From an uncultured Paracoccaceae bacterium (GTDB taxonomy: Bacteria > Pseudomonadota > Alphaproteobacteria > Rhodobacterales > Rhodobacteraceae), in contig CANMFL010000002.1 in assembly GCA_947497185.1 (NCBI GenBank), positions 124,001 through 188,000 on the forward strand: 64,000 nt of DNA, in the 5' to 3' direction. Numbering within the stretch: the first letter of the stretch is position 1; each line of letters begins with the position of its first letter. The position numbers and the translations under genes are program-made. This document shows positions 25,809 through 34,462 of this stretch, piece after piece. Below the pieces are notes generated by a model, which saw only the letters and a program-made list of their open reading frames with translations, was not told where the DNA came from and searched no databases.

Positions 25809-26657
25809 CTAGCTCATTAGCTCAGCGAATTTTTCCATCTCACCGCCGTGCATGGTGTGCGACAGCTCTGGTTTCGGAAACTGGCCGCCAGAGGCGCGAT
25901 TGTAATACTCGGTGTAGGCTTTGCGCATCTCGCCCATCACGTCGCCGAACACTTCGCGCTTGGGTGGGATTGGGAAAACGGAACAGCCGATGATGTCACG
26001 CGAAACGTGGAAAATACCATGTGCATGCGGGCCAGAGCCAAGGCTCGCGACGGCGACAGGCAGGTTCTCGTAGCACCATTTTGTCAGCTCAACTGACGTA
26101 TGCTCGAACAGCGCTGCGAAGATGCCAGCGTCGATAGATGCGCGTACCAATTCAACGATCTGCGCGGCTTCCTCGGCAGTGCGGCCCGCTGGTGCGTGGC
26201 CGGAATTCATCACCGCACGCTCGCCCTGCACGCCGAAATGCCCGACAACCGGAATGCCCGCGGCGACAATGGCGCGAATATGCTCAACCGTGCCCATGGA
26301 GGGTTCGATATGTACACCATCCGCGCCCAGCTTGACGACGCGGGCTGCGTTGCGCACGGATTCTTCTATGGAAATACAGGCTGTGGTATTCGGCATGTTG
26401 CAAATGATGAACGGCGAGGATGCGCCGCGCAAAACGCCTTGCAGCATATAAAGCTGTTCCTCAAAATCTACCGTAGCCATAGATTTATGTCCCATCAGAC
26501 CCATCGGGCCGGGGCTGCCGCAGCAGAGTAAATCCATGCCCAGATCTTCGGCAATCATCGCGCTGGCGGTGTCGTGGCATTCCATGCCTACGATGCGTTC
26601 TCCCTTTGCGACCTTCTCAGCGAGATGCTTTAACCTTGTTTTGCGACGCTTTGTCAT
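25809..26657 (-). CDS. PanB-like (ketopantoate hydroxymethyltransferase family) protein with altered metal ligands
   Basis: A 282-residue TIM-barrel protein of the phosphoenolpyruvate/PanB superfamily. ATG 26657 is fixed by a perfect GGGAGGA six nt upstream. PanB-like blocks are visible: ECHDTASAMIAEDLGMDLL, GLMGHKSMATVDFEEQ, GADGVHIEPS (the conserved Glu), and GHFGVQGE ... GRTAEEA. Two magnesium-ligand aspartates known in PanB appear replaced: the GDSLGM-type block reads CGSPGPMG and the ADMP-type block reads CNMPNT. It may therefore not make ketopantoate. It is divergent from a MetF-like gene, pointing to one-carbon or folate chemistry (inference). Confidence 0.75.
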   Translation of the reverse strand: MTKRRKTRLKHLAEKVAKGERIVGMECHDTASAMIAEDLGMDLLCCGSPGPMGLMGHKSMATVDFEEQLYMLQGVLRGASSPFIICNMPNTTACISIEESVRNAARVVKLGADGVHIEPSMGTVEHIRAIVAAGIPVVGHFGVQGERAVMNSGHAPAGRTAEEAAQIVELVRASIDAGIFAALFEHTSVELTKWCYENLPVAVASLGSGPHAHGIFHVSRDIIGCSVFPIPPKREVFGDVMGEMRKAYTEYYNRASGGQFPKPELSHTMHGGEMEKFAELMS

Positions 26658-26763
26658 TGGTATTCCTCCCATATTTTCAGTTATCACCGTCACGCTAGTC
26701 AGTTTCCTCAAAACATTGTGTCTACGTGTCAACACAACCTAACGCGCGGTGTTTTCGAATTTC

Positions 26764-26805
26764 TTGACAGATGTACTAATTAGAATAACCTAACATGCAT
26801 GTTAG
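26764..26805 (+). promoter_or_regulatory. promoter with palindromic operator (CTAACATGCATGTTAG)
   Basis: The -35-like TTGACA is at 26764-26769. A perfect 16-bp palindrome, CTAACATGCATGTTAG, spans 26790-26805 about where the -10 and start site of the MetF-like gene should fall. Outer A/T bases extend the symmetry imperfectly. Its place between the divergent PanB-like and MetF-like genes suggests a dimeric repressor controlling one or both. No regulator gene is adjacent. Confidence 0.6.
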
Positions 26806-26827
26806 ATTTTTAGCGTGAGGGAAAACC

Positions 26828-27703
26828 GTGCCACAGTCAACCGTCTGGTCAATCCATCCTTCGTTAGCCCGAAAATCGCTATTGAATGACTACTCGTTGG
26901 AAATCCCAGTCTCGAAGGTCAGCTCTTTCAATCCGCCGCCAGAAATCTTTGTGAAGGGATCAGAGGTTTACCTGCCTCACCTGTCGCAAAAGGACACGGC
27001 AGGGCTGAAAGACGCCTGCCAGAAGATTGTCGCATTAGGGTATCAGCCCGTACCGCATGTCGGTGCGCGTCATTTTGCGGACGAGACGCAACTGCGTGAA
27101 CATTTGACTGCTGCGCGTGATGGCGGCGCACGTCGGTTGCTGGTTATCGCGGGGGATCGTGATGACAGTCAGGGGCCATACAACGATGCGATGTCGGTGC
27201 TGTCGAGCGCCATGGTTTCCGATCTAGGTTTCGCGCATGTTTCGGTCAGCGGGCACCCTGAAGGGCACCCACGGATCAATGGCGATCAGTTGCTCGACGC
27301 CTTGGAAGACAAGCTGGAAATTTTGACCGTGCGCGGCATTCAGGCCTCAATCACAACGCAGTTCGGCTTTGATGCCGCGACCTATGTTCGTTGGATCAAC
27401 ATGTTACGCGAGCGCGACATTGATACGCCGATCAACATCGGGGTCGCGGGCGTGACGTCGATCCCGTCTCTGATCAAATACGCGGCGCTTTGTGGGGTAG
27501 GGCCGTCGCTTTCGGCGCTGCGCAAAAGGTCGGGCGCGATGGTTGGGTTGTTAAAGGGCTATGAGCCGACAGAGCTGATTGATGAGCTGTCACAGACATT
27601 AACCTTGAACGACAATGCACCCGTGAAACTGCATTTCTTCCCGTTTGGCGGGGCGCGGAAAACCTTTGACTGGATCGCCGCACGCACGGTTACGCCCACG
27701 TGA
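26828..27703 (+). CDS. methylenetetrahydrofolate reductase-like protein
   Basis: A 291-residue TIM-barrel flavoprotein of the MetF family. GTG 26828 is preceded by GAGGGAAAA at a 6-nt spacing. Family blocks are present: GYQPVPHVGARHF, RRLLVIAGDRDDSQGPYNDA, GHPEGHP, a central INIGVAGVTS, and CGVGPSLSAL. Methionine-pathway MetF reduces methylene-THF to methyl-THF. This copy is divergent at its ends and lies opposite the PanB-like gene, so it may instead serve catabolic methyl or methylene transfer. Alternative: a second, specialised MTHFR paralogue. Cytoplasmic. Confidence 0.82.
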   Translation: MPQSTVWSIHPSLARKSLLNDYSLEIPVSKVSSFNPPPEIFVKGSEVYLPHLSQKDTAGLKDACQKIVALGYQPVPHVGARHFADETQLREHLTAARDGGARRLLVIAGDRDDSQGPYNDAMSVLSSAMVSDLGFAHVSVSGHPEGHPRINGDQLLDALEDKLEILTVRGIQASITTQFGFDAATYVRWINMLRERDIDTPINIGVAGVTSIPSLIKYAALCGVGPSLSALRKRSGAMVGLLKGYEPTELIDELSQTLTLNDNAPVKLHFFPFGGARKTFDWIAARTVTPT

Positions 27704-27754
27704 CCCGCACGGCTGGCATGTCGGCTTCAGCAATTGATATCGAAGCAAATTAAT

Positions 27755-28399
27755 CTAGCCGTCTGTCTGTTCCGATATCCACCCTTCATACACAAGCTGC
27801 ACGCTTGGGCGCTGCATCACAGCGTCAGCAATCCGTGCAACGTTCGGAAAGTCCTGTGTCGCTGGCTGCCCGCGCGAAGGTTTGAGCCACGTGGTCAGCA
27901 TGAACAGATAGATATCCGCCGCGCTAAAACGATCGCCAAGCACCCAAGTATTGTTGCCAATCTGATCGTCAATCACCTGCCACGTCTCGCGCAAACGCCG
28001 TAACCCACGGCGCTGGGCGCTTGGTTCCGTCTCAGGCGTATCCGCAAAGCGATCAGGGTAGTAATCCAGTTGAAACGCGGTCTGCACAGCATTGGAAAAG
28101 TAAAATAACGTCTGCAAAAACAAGCCGCGCTCGGGGGCGTCCGATGCGGGCGCGAGTTCGGCTTCAGGATGGCGGTCACACAAGAAAACCGCAATCGCCG
28201 CGCATTCATACATCGCGTTCTCGTCCCAAACGAGCACAGGCACCCAGCCGTTCGGATTGAGCGCCAAGTGCGCGTGTGACCGGGGTTTATCCATGTCGAT
28301 GGTCACTGGAACGAGTTCATAATCGGCACCAATCTCTTCGAGAATAACCCTGATCCCGAGGGATGCACTCGCGGGCGCGTGGTATAGTTTATAGCTCAT
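27755..28399 (-). CDS. glutathione S-transferase family protein
   Basis: A 214-residue cytosolic GST. The N-terminal thioredoxin-like domain starts YKLYHAPASASLGIRVILEE, with the glutathione-contact region PNGWVPVLVWDENAMYECAA. The C-terminal helical domain has the N-capping pattern WVLGDRFSAADIYLFML. It is a stand-alone gene, convergent with the MetF-like gene and divergent from the TIGR03032 gene. The electrophilic substrate is unknown. Confidence 0.9.
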   Translation of the reverse strand: MSYKLYHAPASASLGIRVILEEIGADYELVPVTIDMDKPRSHAHLALNPNGWVPVLVWDENAMYECAAIAVFLCDRHPEAELAPASDAPERGLFLQTLFYFSNAVQTAFQLDYYPDRFADTPETEPSAQRRGLRRLRETWQVIDDQIGNNTWVLGDRFSAADIYLFMLTTWLKPSRGQPATQDFPNVARIADAVMQRPSVQLVYEGWISEQTDG

Positions 28400-28622
28400 C
28401 TTGCTGCGTCCAATTCAGTCTTCATTGCCCTGTCTATGCCAGATAAGCCGCGCGTTCAAAGCGGTCTGTAAGGTGCGTTCGCAAGCGAAAGTTTTGTCAT
28501 CTGGCCGACGTTCAGTGTGGCGCTCTCATCGCACGGCGCAGACTTATACAAAACGGATATTGCACTTTGTCAGGCGACGGGGGCAAACTTTGTCCAACAA
28601 TATCTCAGAGTTAGGACAGCTG

Positions 28623-29732
28623 ATGCAAGACGCGCAACCAAGCCCAGAGGCTGCAAAGGTCGAACCGCCAAAGATCAACTATTCGGTTTCATCGGGTCTG
28701 CCGGGCTGGTGTGGCGCACAAAAAGTCAGCATCGCAGTGACGTCTTATCAATCCGGTAAATTCTACCTTTTGGGCCGCAATCCTGAAACTGGCGGCCTGA
28801 TGGTCAACGAGCGGATCTTTAAAAAGGCGATGGGCCTCGCGACGCCAGAGCAAGGCACAATCCTGCTCGCGACGTTGTTCCAGATCACCCGTTTCGAAAA
28901 CGTACTGAACGAAGGTCAAGTCGCCAACGGCAGCTTTGATGGACTGTTCGTGCCGCGCGTATTACATACAACAGGCGTTCTAGATGCGCATGACGTCGGG
29001 CTGTTGGCTGACGGACGCATCGTGTTTGTGAATACGTCGTTCAACTGTTTGGCCACTGTTTCGGATCGCCATTCCTTTGATGAATACTGGCGCCCGTCAT
29101 TTATTTCCGACCTCGCACAAGAAGATCGCTGTCATTTGAACGGCCTCGCGATGGGCGAAATCGGCACGCCGGATCAAGGCAAGGCGCGTTACGTCAGCGC
29201 GTGTTCGCGCTCTGATACAATCGACGGCTGGCGGGACCGTCGCAAAGACGGCGGTGTTGTGATTGACGTCGAAACTGGCAAAGTCGTCTGCTCCGGCTTG
29301 TCGATGCCACATTCCCCGCGCATCCACCAAGGGCGGCTCTATGTGTTGAATTCCGGCACGGGCGAATTGGGCTGGATTGATACCGACGCACCACCTGAAG
29401 ATGCGTTCAACCCGATCAAATTCTTGCCTGGTTTTGCTCGCGGTCTGTCATTCCACGGCAATCACGCGGTCGTTGGCCTGTCAAAGCCACGTCACGAACG
29501 CTTTGAAGGCTTGGAGCTGGACCAGCGCCTGACCGATACCGATAGCGAGCCGTGGTGCGGCGTGCAGGTGGTTAACCTGACATCCAATAAGGTCGATCAT
29601 TGGTTCCGCATCGACGGTGCCGTGACCGAACTGTACGATACTGGCGTTGTGACAGGGCCGTCCTGCGCTATGGCGCTTGGCTTTTCGTCATCGGAAATCC
29701 TGAACCTCATCACCCATAGCGACGCACCTTAA
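28623..29732 (+). CDS. TIGR03032 family protein
   Basis: A 369-residue protein of the TIGR03032 family, with no established function. ATG 28623 is placed by AGGA about 6 nt upstream; an in-frame TTG at 28589 is an alternative. Characteristic blocks are GLPGWCGAQKVSIAVTSYQSG near the start, RVLHTTGVLDAHDVGLL, NTSFNCLA, MPHSPRIHQGRLYVLNSGTG and LPGFARGLSFHGNHAVVGLSKPR. The repeated short beta-strand pattern suggests a propeller-like fold. There is no signal peptide. It overlaps the convergent SGNH-like gene by 4 nt (TTAA). Confidence 0.85.
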   Translation: MQDAQPSPEAAKVEPPKINYSVSSGLPGWCGAQKVSIAVTSYQSGKFYLLGRNPETGGLMVNERIFKKAMGLATPEQGTILLATLFQITRFENVLNEGQVANGSFDGLFVPRVLHTTGVLDAHDVGLLADGRIVFVNTSFNCLATVSDRHSFDEYWRPSFISDLAQEDRCHLNGLAMGEIGTPDQGKARYVSACSRSDTIDGWRDRRKDGGVVIDVETGKVVCSGLSMPHSPRIHQGRLYVLNSGTGELGWIDTDAPPEDAFNPIKFLPGFARGLSFHGNHAVVGLSKPRHERFEGLELDQRLTDTDSEPWCGVQVVNLTSNKVDHWFRIDGAVTELYDTGVVTGPSCAMALGFSSSEILNLITHSDAP

Positions 29733-30610
29733 GCAGTTGCGAGGGCCGTAGCGATCTGTGCGGCCCCATCGGCGGTGTAGTGAAACTCGTCTAGATAACT
29801 CAGGTGGGCAGGATCGACGTTTGCAATCCGCGCAGACGTCGGTAGCGCGCCCAAAATCGCGTCGGTATATGCGGCATACCGCAAGCGATGCGTTTCAAAA
29901 CGCAATCGATCCGGCTCCGATTGGGGTACGGTCAGGCGACACAATTTCTCGGCCTCCGATAACTCCGGCTTTTCAAAAGCCGTGTGCTCGGGGTGAAAGA
30001 GCAGCGGGCAGCCTTGGGTTTGCGCTAAAGTCGCAATCTGACCAATCCAGAAACGCGCATAAGTGAGCAGGGACCTGAACGCCGCAGCCTCTGTCGGGCT
30101 GTCGGGCAGATTTTCAGCGATAGCGCCTTTTTGAAAGTCAGGAACGCCAAACAGCGGATCGCAATCACGGACAAACGCATAACGCGTCAATGTCCCGCCG
30201 GGCAGCAGGGCGATAAACTGCGGGGCCTGCGGGGCTTGGGCGCAAATTCGTAGAGCCACCGCATGCAGTGATTGCAACTGAGCCTCCGGAAACGACAGGT
30301 TCAAACACCGCACACCCGTTTGTGCGGCCAACTGCGACGGTATCGTCTGCGCATCATGCGCAAGGCCAAAGCCGAAAACATGGCTCGACCCCAATACCAA
30401 CCCGTAGGGCTTGCCCGAAAACGCAGCGTTCAGATCGTAAGGAGTGCCGTTCAATTCACCGCGCCGGAAGCCGAAACCATCAATGCTAAACGCCGCACAT
30501 TCCGTGTTCGGCGCATAGGCCAGCACGCCAGATCGGTCGATCCAACGGCGGTGCCGGATATAGGCGCGAATTGGCTCATGGTGGCGGGCGAGCGCACGAA
30601 AATCGGCCAT
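29729..30610 (-). CDS. SGNH/GDSL-like hydrolase-fold protein
   Basis: A 293-residue protein. The block YGLVLGSSHVFGFGLAHD resembles the GxS block I of SGNH hydrolases. Near the C-terminus LDEFHYTADGAAQIATAL resembles the DxxH block V, so Ser, Asp and His of a catalytic set are present. The middle is less conserved. No signal peptide is seen, so it is probably cytoplasmic. Similar proteins act on acyl or glycan esters, but I cannot name a substrate. ATG 30610 is preferred over TTG 30619. Confidence 0.6.
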   Translation of the reverse strand: MADFRALARHHEPIRAYIRHRRWIDRSGVLAYAPNTECAAFSIDGFGFRRGELNGTPYDLNAAFSGKPYGLVLGSSHVFGFGLAHDAQTIPSQLAAQTGVRCLNLSFPEAQLQSLHAVALRICAQAPQAPQFIALLPGGTLTRYAFVRDCDPLFGVPDFQKGAIAENLPDSPTEAAAFRSLLTYARFWIGQIATLAQTQGCPLLFHPEHTAFEKPELSEAEKLCRLTVPQSEPDRLRFETHRLRYAAYTDAILGALPTSARIANVDPAHLSYLDEFHYTADGAAQIATALATA

Positions 30611-30891
30611 ATCTATCAATCCAGCTGTAAAACTGCCGTTACGTTAACGATTTCAGGCTATCGCGCAACCTATTGCTTCCAGTGAAGGAAATTTGGATGC
30701 TGAAATTTATGTGACTATATTGCAACTTCGCCGAGGTAATTATTCGCATGGGCGGAAAATCACCGAAACTGCACAATTGATTGTTAGCAACAGCGCGTGT
30801 CCCATTTCAGGAATTTGCCCTGAGCTGGTTGTGGTTGTGTGCCTTCGCAAATTCACCATCGGACTAAAACCTAAAAAATAGAGAAGAATTA

Positions 30892-33800
30892 ATGACACGC
30901 ATTAGCGCTACCCCACCTAAACTTCGCGGCAAACTTTTGCTCTCAGCCTCACTACTCACAACCAGCCTCGTGGCCTACGGACGCCCGGCGCAGGCAGATT
31001 GCTCGCCCGTCATCACGAATGACAAAAGTTCTTACCTTTGTTCGGGAACCATCGGCCACGGTCAGTATCTGCGCAACGACACAGGTAATCGTGATATTAC
31101 TGTGAACGTGGACGAAACTGCAGACTTCAACTCCGGTGGTTGGGCCAACCTCCATGTAAGTGGTTCTGACATTTCCATCACAGTAGATGAAGGCGCAACG
31201 TTCGATGGCAGGCTGAGTGCTGATGGTCGCTTTTTGGGCACAAGTGGCGGCTCTGCTGGAGACGACCTTATCTTCGATGGCGACATCGACATTATTTTCA
31301 ACGGCGAAATAGACCAAACCGAGGCTGTTGGCGCCTCGTATCAGAGTGGCATCAGCGTGACCGCTAAATACGGCGACACGCGGATCGTCACTGGGTCAGG
31401 TGACATCACACTTTATAGCGCCAATGGTCCGCATTTTACCGCTGGCATCGATGTGAGGTCTTACGGAGGTGCTTCCGGCAATGTCGACGTGCAAACCGGA
31501 TCTGGTAGCATTAGCGGCGGCAAAGATGGTATCAGAATTACCTCGAGCAATGATGCTGTCGTCACCACGGGCGATGGAGACGTCGCCGGAAATAAGTATG
31601 GTATACATATCAATACTAAAAATAACGCTACTGTAACGACGGGATCAGGCGACGTTAGCAGCGCTAGCGGGAATGCTATCAATATATATTCAGAGTATGG
31701 AAACGATGTTTCTGTGACGACGGGATCAGGCGATGTTAGCGGTGGTAGCGGGAATGCTATCAACATATATTCAGAGTATGGAAACGATGTTACTGTCACG
31801 ACGGGATCAGGCGATGTTAGCGGCGGCAGAACTGCGATCGACATATCTTCATACTACGGAAACAACGTAACTGTAACGACGAATGACGGCGCGATTTCAG
31901 GAGGTCGGGGTGGCATTTCGGTCGATCACTACAATGACCGATATGGTGATTCCGAGCTAGAAGCGCGACGCAATATTGCGATTAATACGGGTGCTGGTGC
32001 TGTCTCAGGCGATAAATATGGTATCCAAGTACTTTCAAATAACGCTGATATTCAAATCACCACGGGGGCTGGTGCCGTCGGTGTAAGCAACCCAGATGAA
32101 AACTCTCCAAATGGACCGACGTTTGGTATTTTTGCGTTTACTGAAGGTTTTTCCTCCTCGAATTCTTCCGAAAATGTCGGCGACGTCGATATCACAATCG
32201 GCGAAGGTGGTGTTAAGGGTGAAGTAGGTGTCTTCGCGAGAGGCAAGAATACATCTGTAACTGTGGTCGGTGATGTCGTCGTCGCAGAAGAAGGCTACGC
32301 GGGCATCCTTGTCGGTTCTAAATATGCGGGTACAAGCGGTGTACCTGGCCCCTCTGTTGAGGTTTCACGCTTGAATGAGATCACCATCGAATCCGGCGCG
32401 TCAGTCAACGCCGCCAATGGATACTACGGGATTACATCGAAGTACGGCAATTCAGATATCACTATTGCGGGCGAAGTCATTGGCGGTTCAGAATCTGCTA
32501 TCACTACAAATAAATACAATGAGCGCGACTCGTTTGTAGGCACCACGCGCATCGAGTTGCAGTCGGGCTTTGCTATCACTGGTGACGTGATTGCTGAAGG
32601 TCCAAGTAAAAACGACGTTTTGGCACTTGGTGGTGCGGGTGATCTCTCGTTTGATCTGTCCAAAATTGAAATCGACGCAGCAGAACCGGAAACAGAAGAA
32701 CCAGAAGTGCCGGGACTCATTTTAGCTCCGGCACCTGACGACATCGTTGTGGAAACGGAAAAGCAGTATTACGGCTTTGATCAGTTCGAAAAAGTCGGCA
32801 GCGGCACGGCAACGCTGGGCGGTATGAACGACGCGATTGACAACTTTGCGGTGCGCGAAGGCACGCTGCAATTCTCTGATGCCATGGCCGAAGCTATGGC
32901 CGTTGACTTGATCGGTGGTCAGGTCACGGGCGCGGGCCGGATCGGCAACCTGATTGCGCGTACTGGCACAACCGTTGCGCCCGGCGTCAGCAACGAAATC
33001 GCGACTATCGCAGTCGCAGGCGACCTTTCGTTTGAAACTGGCAGCACCTTTGCGGTTAACGTAAACGGCCAAGGCGAGAGCGATCTGCTCGACGTTGATG
33101 GTACGGCTGCGATTGGCAGCGATGTCGCATTGGCAATCACTGGTGAAGCTGGTGATTACAGTGTCGAAGACTTGTCATGGACTGTGATCGCAGCAAAAGG
33201 CGGCGTGACTGGCACCTTTGGCGAGGTCACGGATAACTTGGTCGACGTACAATTCGCCGATCTCTACGACGGTGATACCGTGGTCTTGCAGGCGACCGTC
33301 GATGTGCCAACACCGATTGAACCACCTGTTGAACCTGTGACGCCACCAACAACGGCAAGCGGCGTGTCCGACAAATCCAACGGCCCAGCAAGTACTGTTG
33401 GTGCGGGTTTCGCAGGTCTGTCCTTTGCGGCGCAACTGAATGGCGTGCCGCAACAGGGTAACGTCGCGCAATCAACATCAGCCAAAAGCTTGATCGGTGA
33501 TAACGCTGGCTACTTTAGCTCGAAAGGTGACGCACGCTTTGGCATGACGGACATGACAGTCTTTTTCGGCACATTCACCGAACGGTCTGACATCGACGCA
33601 AGCGACACGACATTTGGCTACGAAACAAGCTCTACCGGACTTTTGGGCGGCTTGAGCTATGCTAACACGTTGACAAACAACGTATCATACCAAGTTAATC
33701 TCGCACTTGGCATCAGCGGCACCAACACACAGACCGACGAAGGGTCTGCAGAATCGACCGATTACCACTTTGGTTTGGGTGGTGTGATGACAAGCGGTCC

Positions 33801-34386
33801 TCTCGATTTCAAAGGTGCGCTTGGGTACTCCATGGCGGACATTGAATTGGACCGTCTGGTCGGGGATGCAACGGCAACTGCGCAAACCGATGCGCGTACA
33901 TTGTCCGGTGTGATCCAGGCGTCTTACGATATGGCTGCGCAGGCTGGCCTGTCCGAAAGTGCGAGACTGGCGCCGATGCTGCGTATTCGGGGTTACTCAA
34001 CCACGTCTGATGCTTATCAAGAAACAGGTGCTGGCATTCTGAACCTCAACGTTGGCGAAGTGTCCTCTGATGCGCTTTATGCTGGCGTTGGTTTTGAATT
34101 CAGCGACAACTTCGTGGTAAACGGTACGACGCTGCGGCCGACGCTGAACATGGTTTACGACACCAAAATCTCTGGTGATGATACGAGCTCTGCATCGACC
34201 ATCACTGGTGTGACAGGCGAATTCGACACCATCGTCAACGGTGGGCCGGACAACCTGTTCTCCATCGATGCAGGTGTTGCGTTTGATATCGAAGAGAACG
34301 TCGAAGGCTTTGTAAACTACGGCACAACTTTGGGCGAGGATCTGCAAAGTCATCGCGGCACAGTTGGCATGACGATCAAGTTCTGA
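30892..34386 (+). CDS. autotransporter (type V secretion) with repetitive passenger domain
   Basis: A 1164-residue outer-membrane autotransporter. The signal peptide is near residues 1-36 (KLLLSASLLTTSLVAYG). The passenger (about 37-830) is a beta-helix rich in Gly, Asp, Ser and Thr, and includes 27-residue repeats with VTTGSGDVSGG. A passenger-associated segment contains VTGAGRIGNLIARTGTTVAPG. A proline-rich hinge (PTPIEPPVEPVTPPTT, about 805-825) leads to a C-terminal beta-barrel of about 280 residues ending in Phe (TVGMTIKF), as expected for outer-membrane insertion. The ligand is unknown; adhesion or biofilm is typical. Parts of the passenger are visibly more AT-rich than neighbouring genes. 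Confidence 0.9.
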   Translation: MTRISATPPKLRGKLLLSASLLTTSLVAYGRPAQADCSPVITNDKSSYLCSGTIGHGQYLRNDTGNRDITVNVDETADFNSGGWANLHVSGSDISITVDEGATFDGRLSADGRFLGTSGGSAGDDLIFDGDIDIIFNGEIDQTEAVGASYQSGISVTAKYGDTRIVTGSGDITLYSANGPHFTAGIDVRSYGGASGNVDVQTGSGSISGGKDGIRITSSNDAVVTTGDGDVAGNKYGIHINTKNNATVTTGSGDVSSASGNAINIYSEYGNDVSVTTGSGDVSGGSGNAINIYSEYGNDVTVTTGSGDVSGGRTAIDISSYYGNNVTVTTNDGAISGGRGGISVDHYNDRYGDSELEARRNIAINTGAGAVSGDKYGIQVLSNNADIQITTGAGAVGVSNPDENSPNGPTFGIFAFTEGFSSSNSSENVGDVDITIGEGGVKGEVGVFARGKNTSVTVVGDVVVAEEGYAGILVGSKYAGTSGVPGPSVEVSRLNEITIESGASVNAANGYYGITSKYGNSDITIAGEVIGGSESAITTNKYNERDSFVGTTRIELQSGFAITGDVIAEGPSKNDVLALGGAGDLSFDLSKIEIDAAEPETEEPEVPGLILAPAPDDIVVETEKQYYGFDQFEKVGSGTATLGGMNDAIDNFAVREGTLQFSDAMAEAMAVDLIGGQVTGAGRIGNLIARTGTTVAPGVSNEIATIAVAGDLSFETGSTFAVNVNGQGESDLLDVDGTAAIGSDVALAITGEAGDYSVEDLSWTVIAAKGGVTGTFGEVTDNLVDVQFADLYDGDTVVLQATVDVPTPIEPPVEPVTPPTTASGVSDKSNGPASTVGAGFAGLSFAAQLNGVPQQGNVAQSTSAKSLIGDNAGYFSSKGDARFGMTDMTVFFGTFTERSDIDASDTTFGYETSSTGLLGGLSYANTLTNNVSYQVNLALGISGTNTQTDEGSAESTDYHFGLGGVMTSGPLDFKGALGYSMADIELDRLVGDATATAQTDARTLSGVIQASYDMAAQAGLSESARLAPMLRIRGYSTTSDAYQETGAGILNLNVGEVSSDALYAGVGFEFSDNFVVNGTTLRPTLNMVYDTKISGDDTSSASTITGVTGEFDTIVNGGPDNLFSIDAGVAFDIEENVEGFVNYGTTLGEDLQSHRGTVGMTIKF
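31636..31878 (+). repeat. 81-bp tandem repeat in autotransporter passenger
   Basis: Three units start at 31636, 31717 and 31798 (period exactly 81 nt, 27 codons). Each opens with an ACGACGGGATCAGGCGA-type block encoding TTGSGDVS, followed by AINIYSEYGNDV. The first two are nearly identical at DNA level and the third diverges in its second half. In-frame unit gain or loss could change passenger length. Confidence 0.85.
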
Positions 34387-34398
34387 TCTAACTGACGT

Positions 34399-34430
34399 GC
34401 GGGCGCCACATTGCTGGCGCCCGCATTTTT
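34399..34430 (+). terminator. intrinsic terminator of autotransporter gene
   Basis: A perfect 10-bp GC-rich stem (GCGGGCGCCA / TGGCGCCCGC) with a 6-nt loop is followed by ATTTTTC, 12 nt after the autotransporter stop and ahead of the P450 start. Confidence 0.9.
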
Positions 34431-34462
34431 CTATTGAAGCACCGCGCAGGACCGAGGCTGAC

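Noticed and set aside
30693..30881. 62-codon plus-strand frame before the autotransporter
   Set aside because: No Shine-Dalgarno sequence, no family resemblance and unlikely composition; treated as chance.
31500..31900. CRISPR-like repeated array
   Set aside because: The 81-bp units are in frame, adjacent without unique spacers, and encode autotransporter passenger repeats. No CRISPR array or cas gene was seen anywhere in the window.
34397..34462. Upstream start for the P450
   Set aside because: The added codons run through the terminator hairpin of the autotransporter gene.
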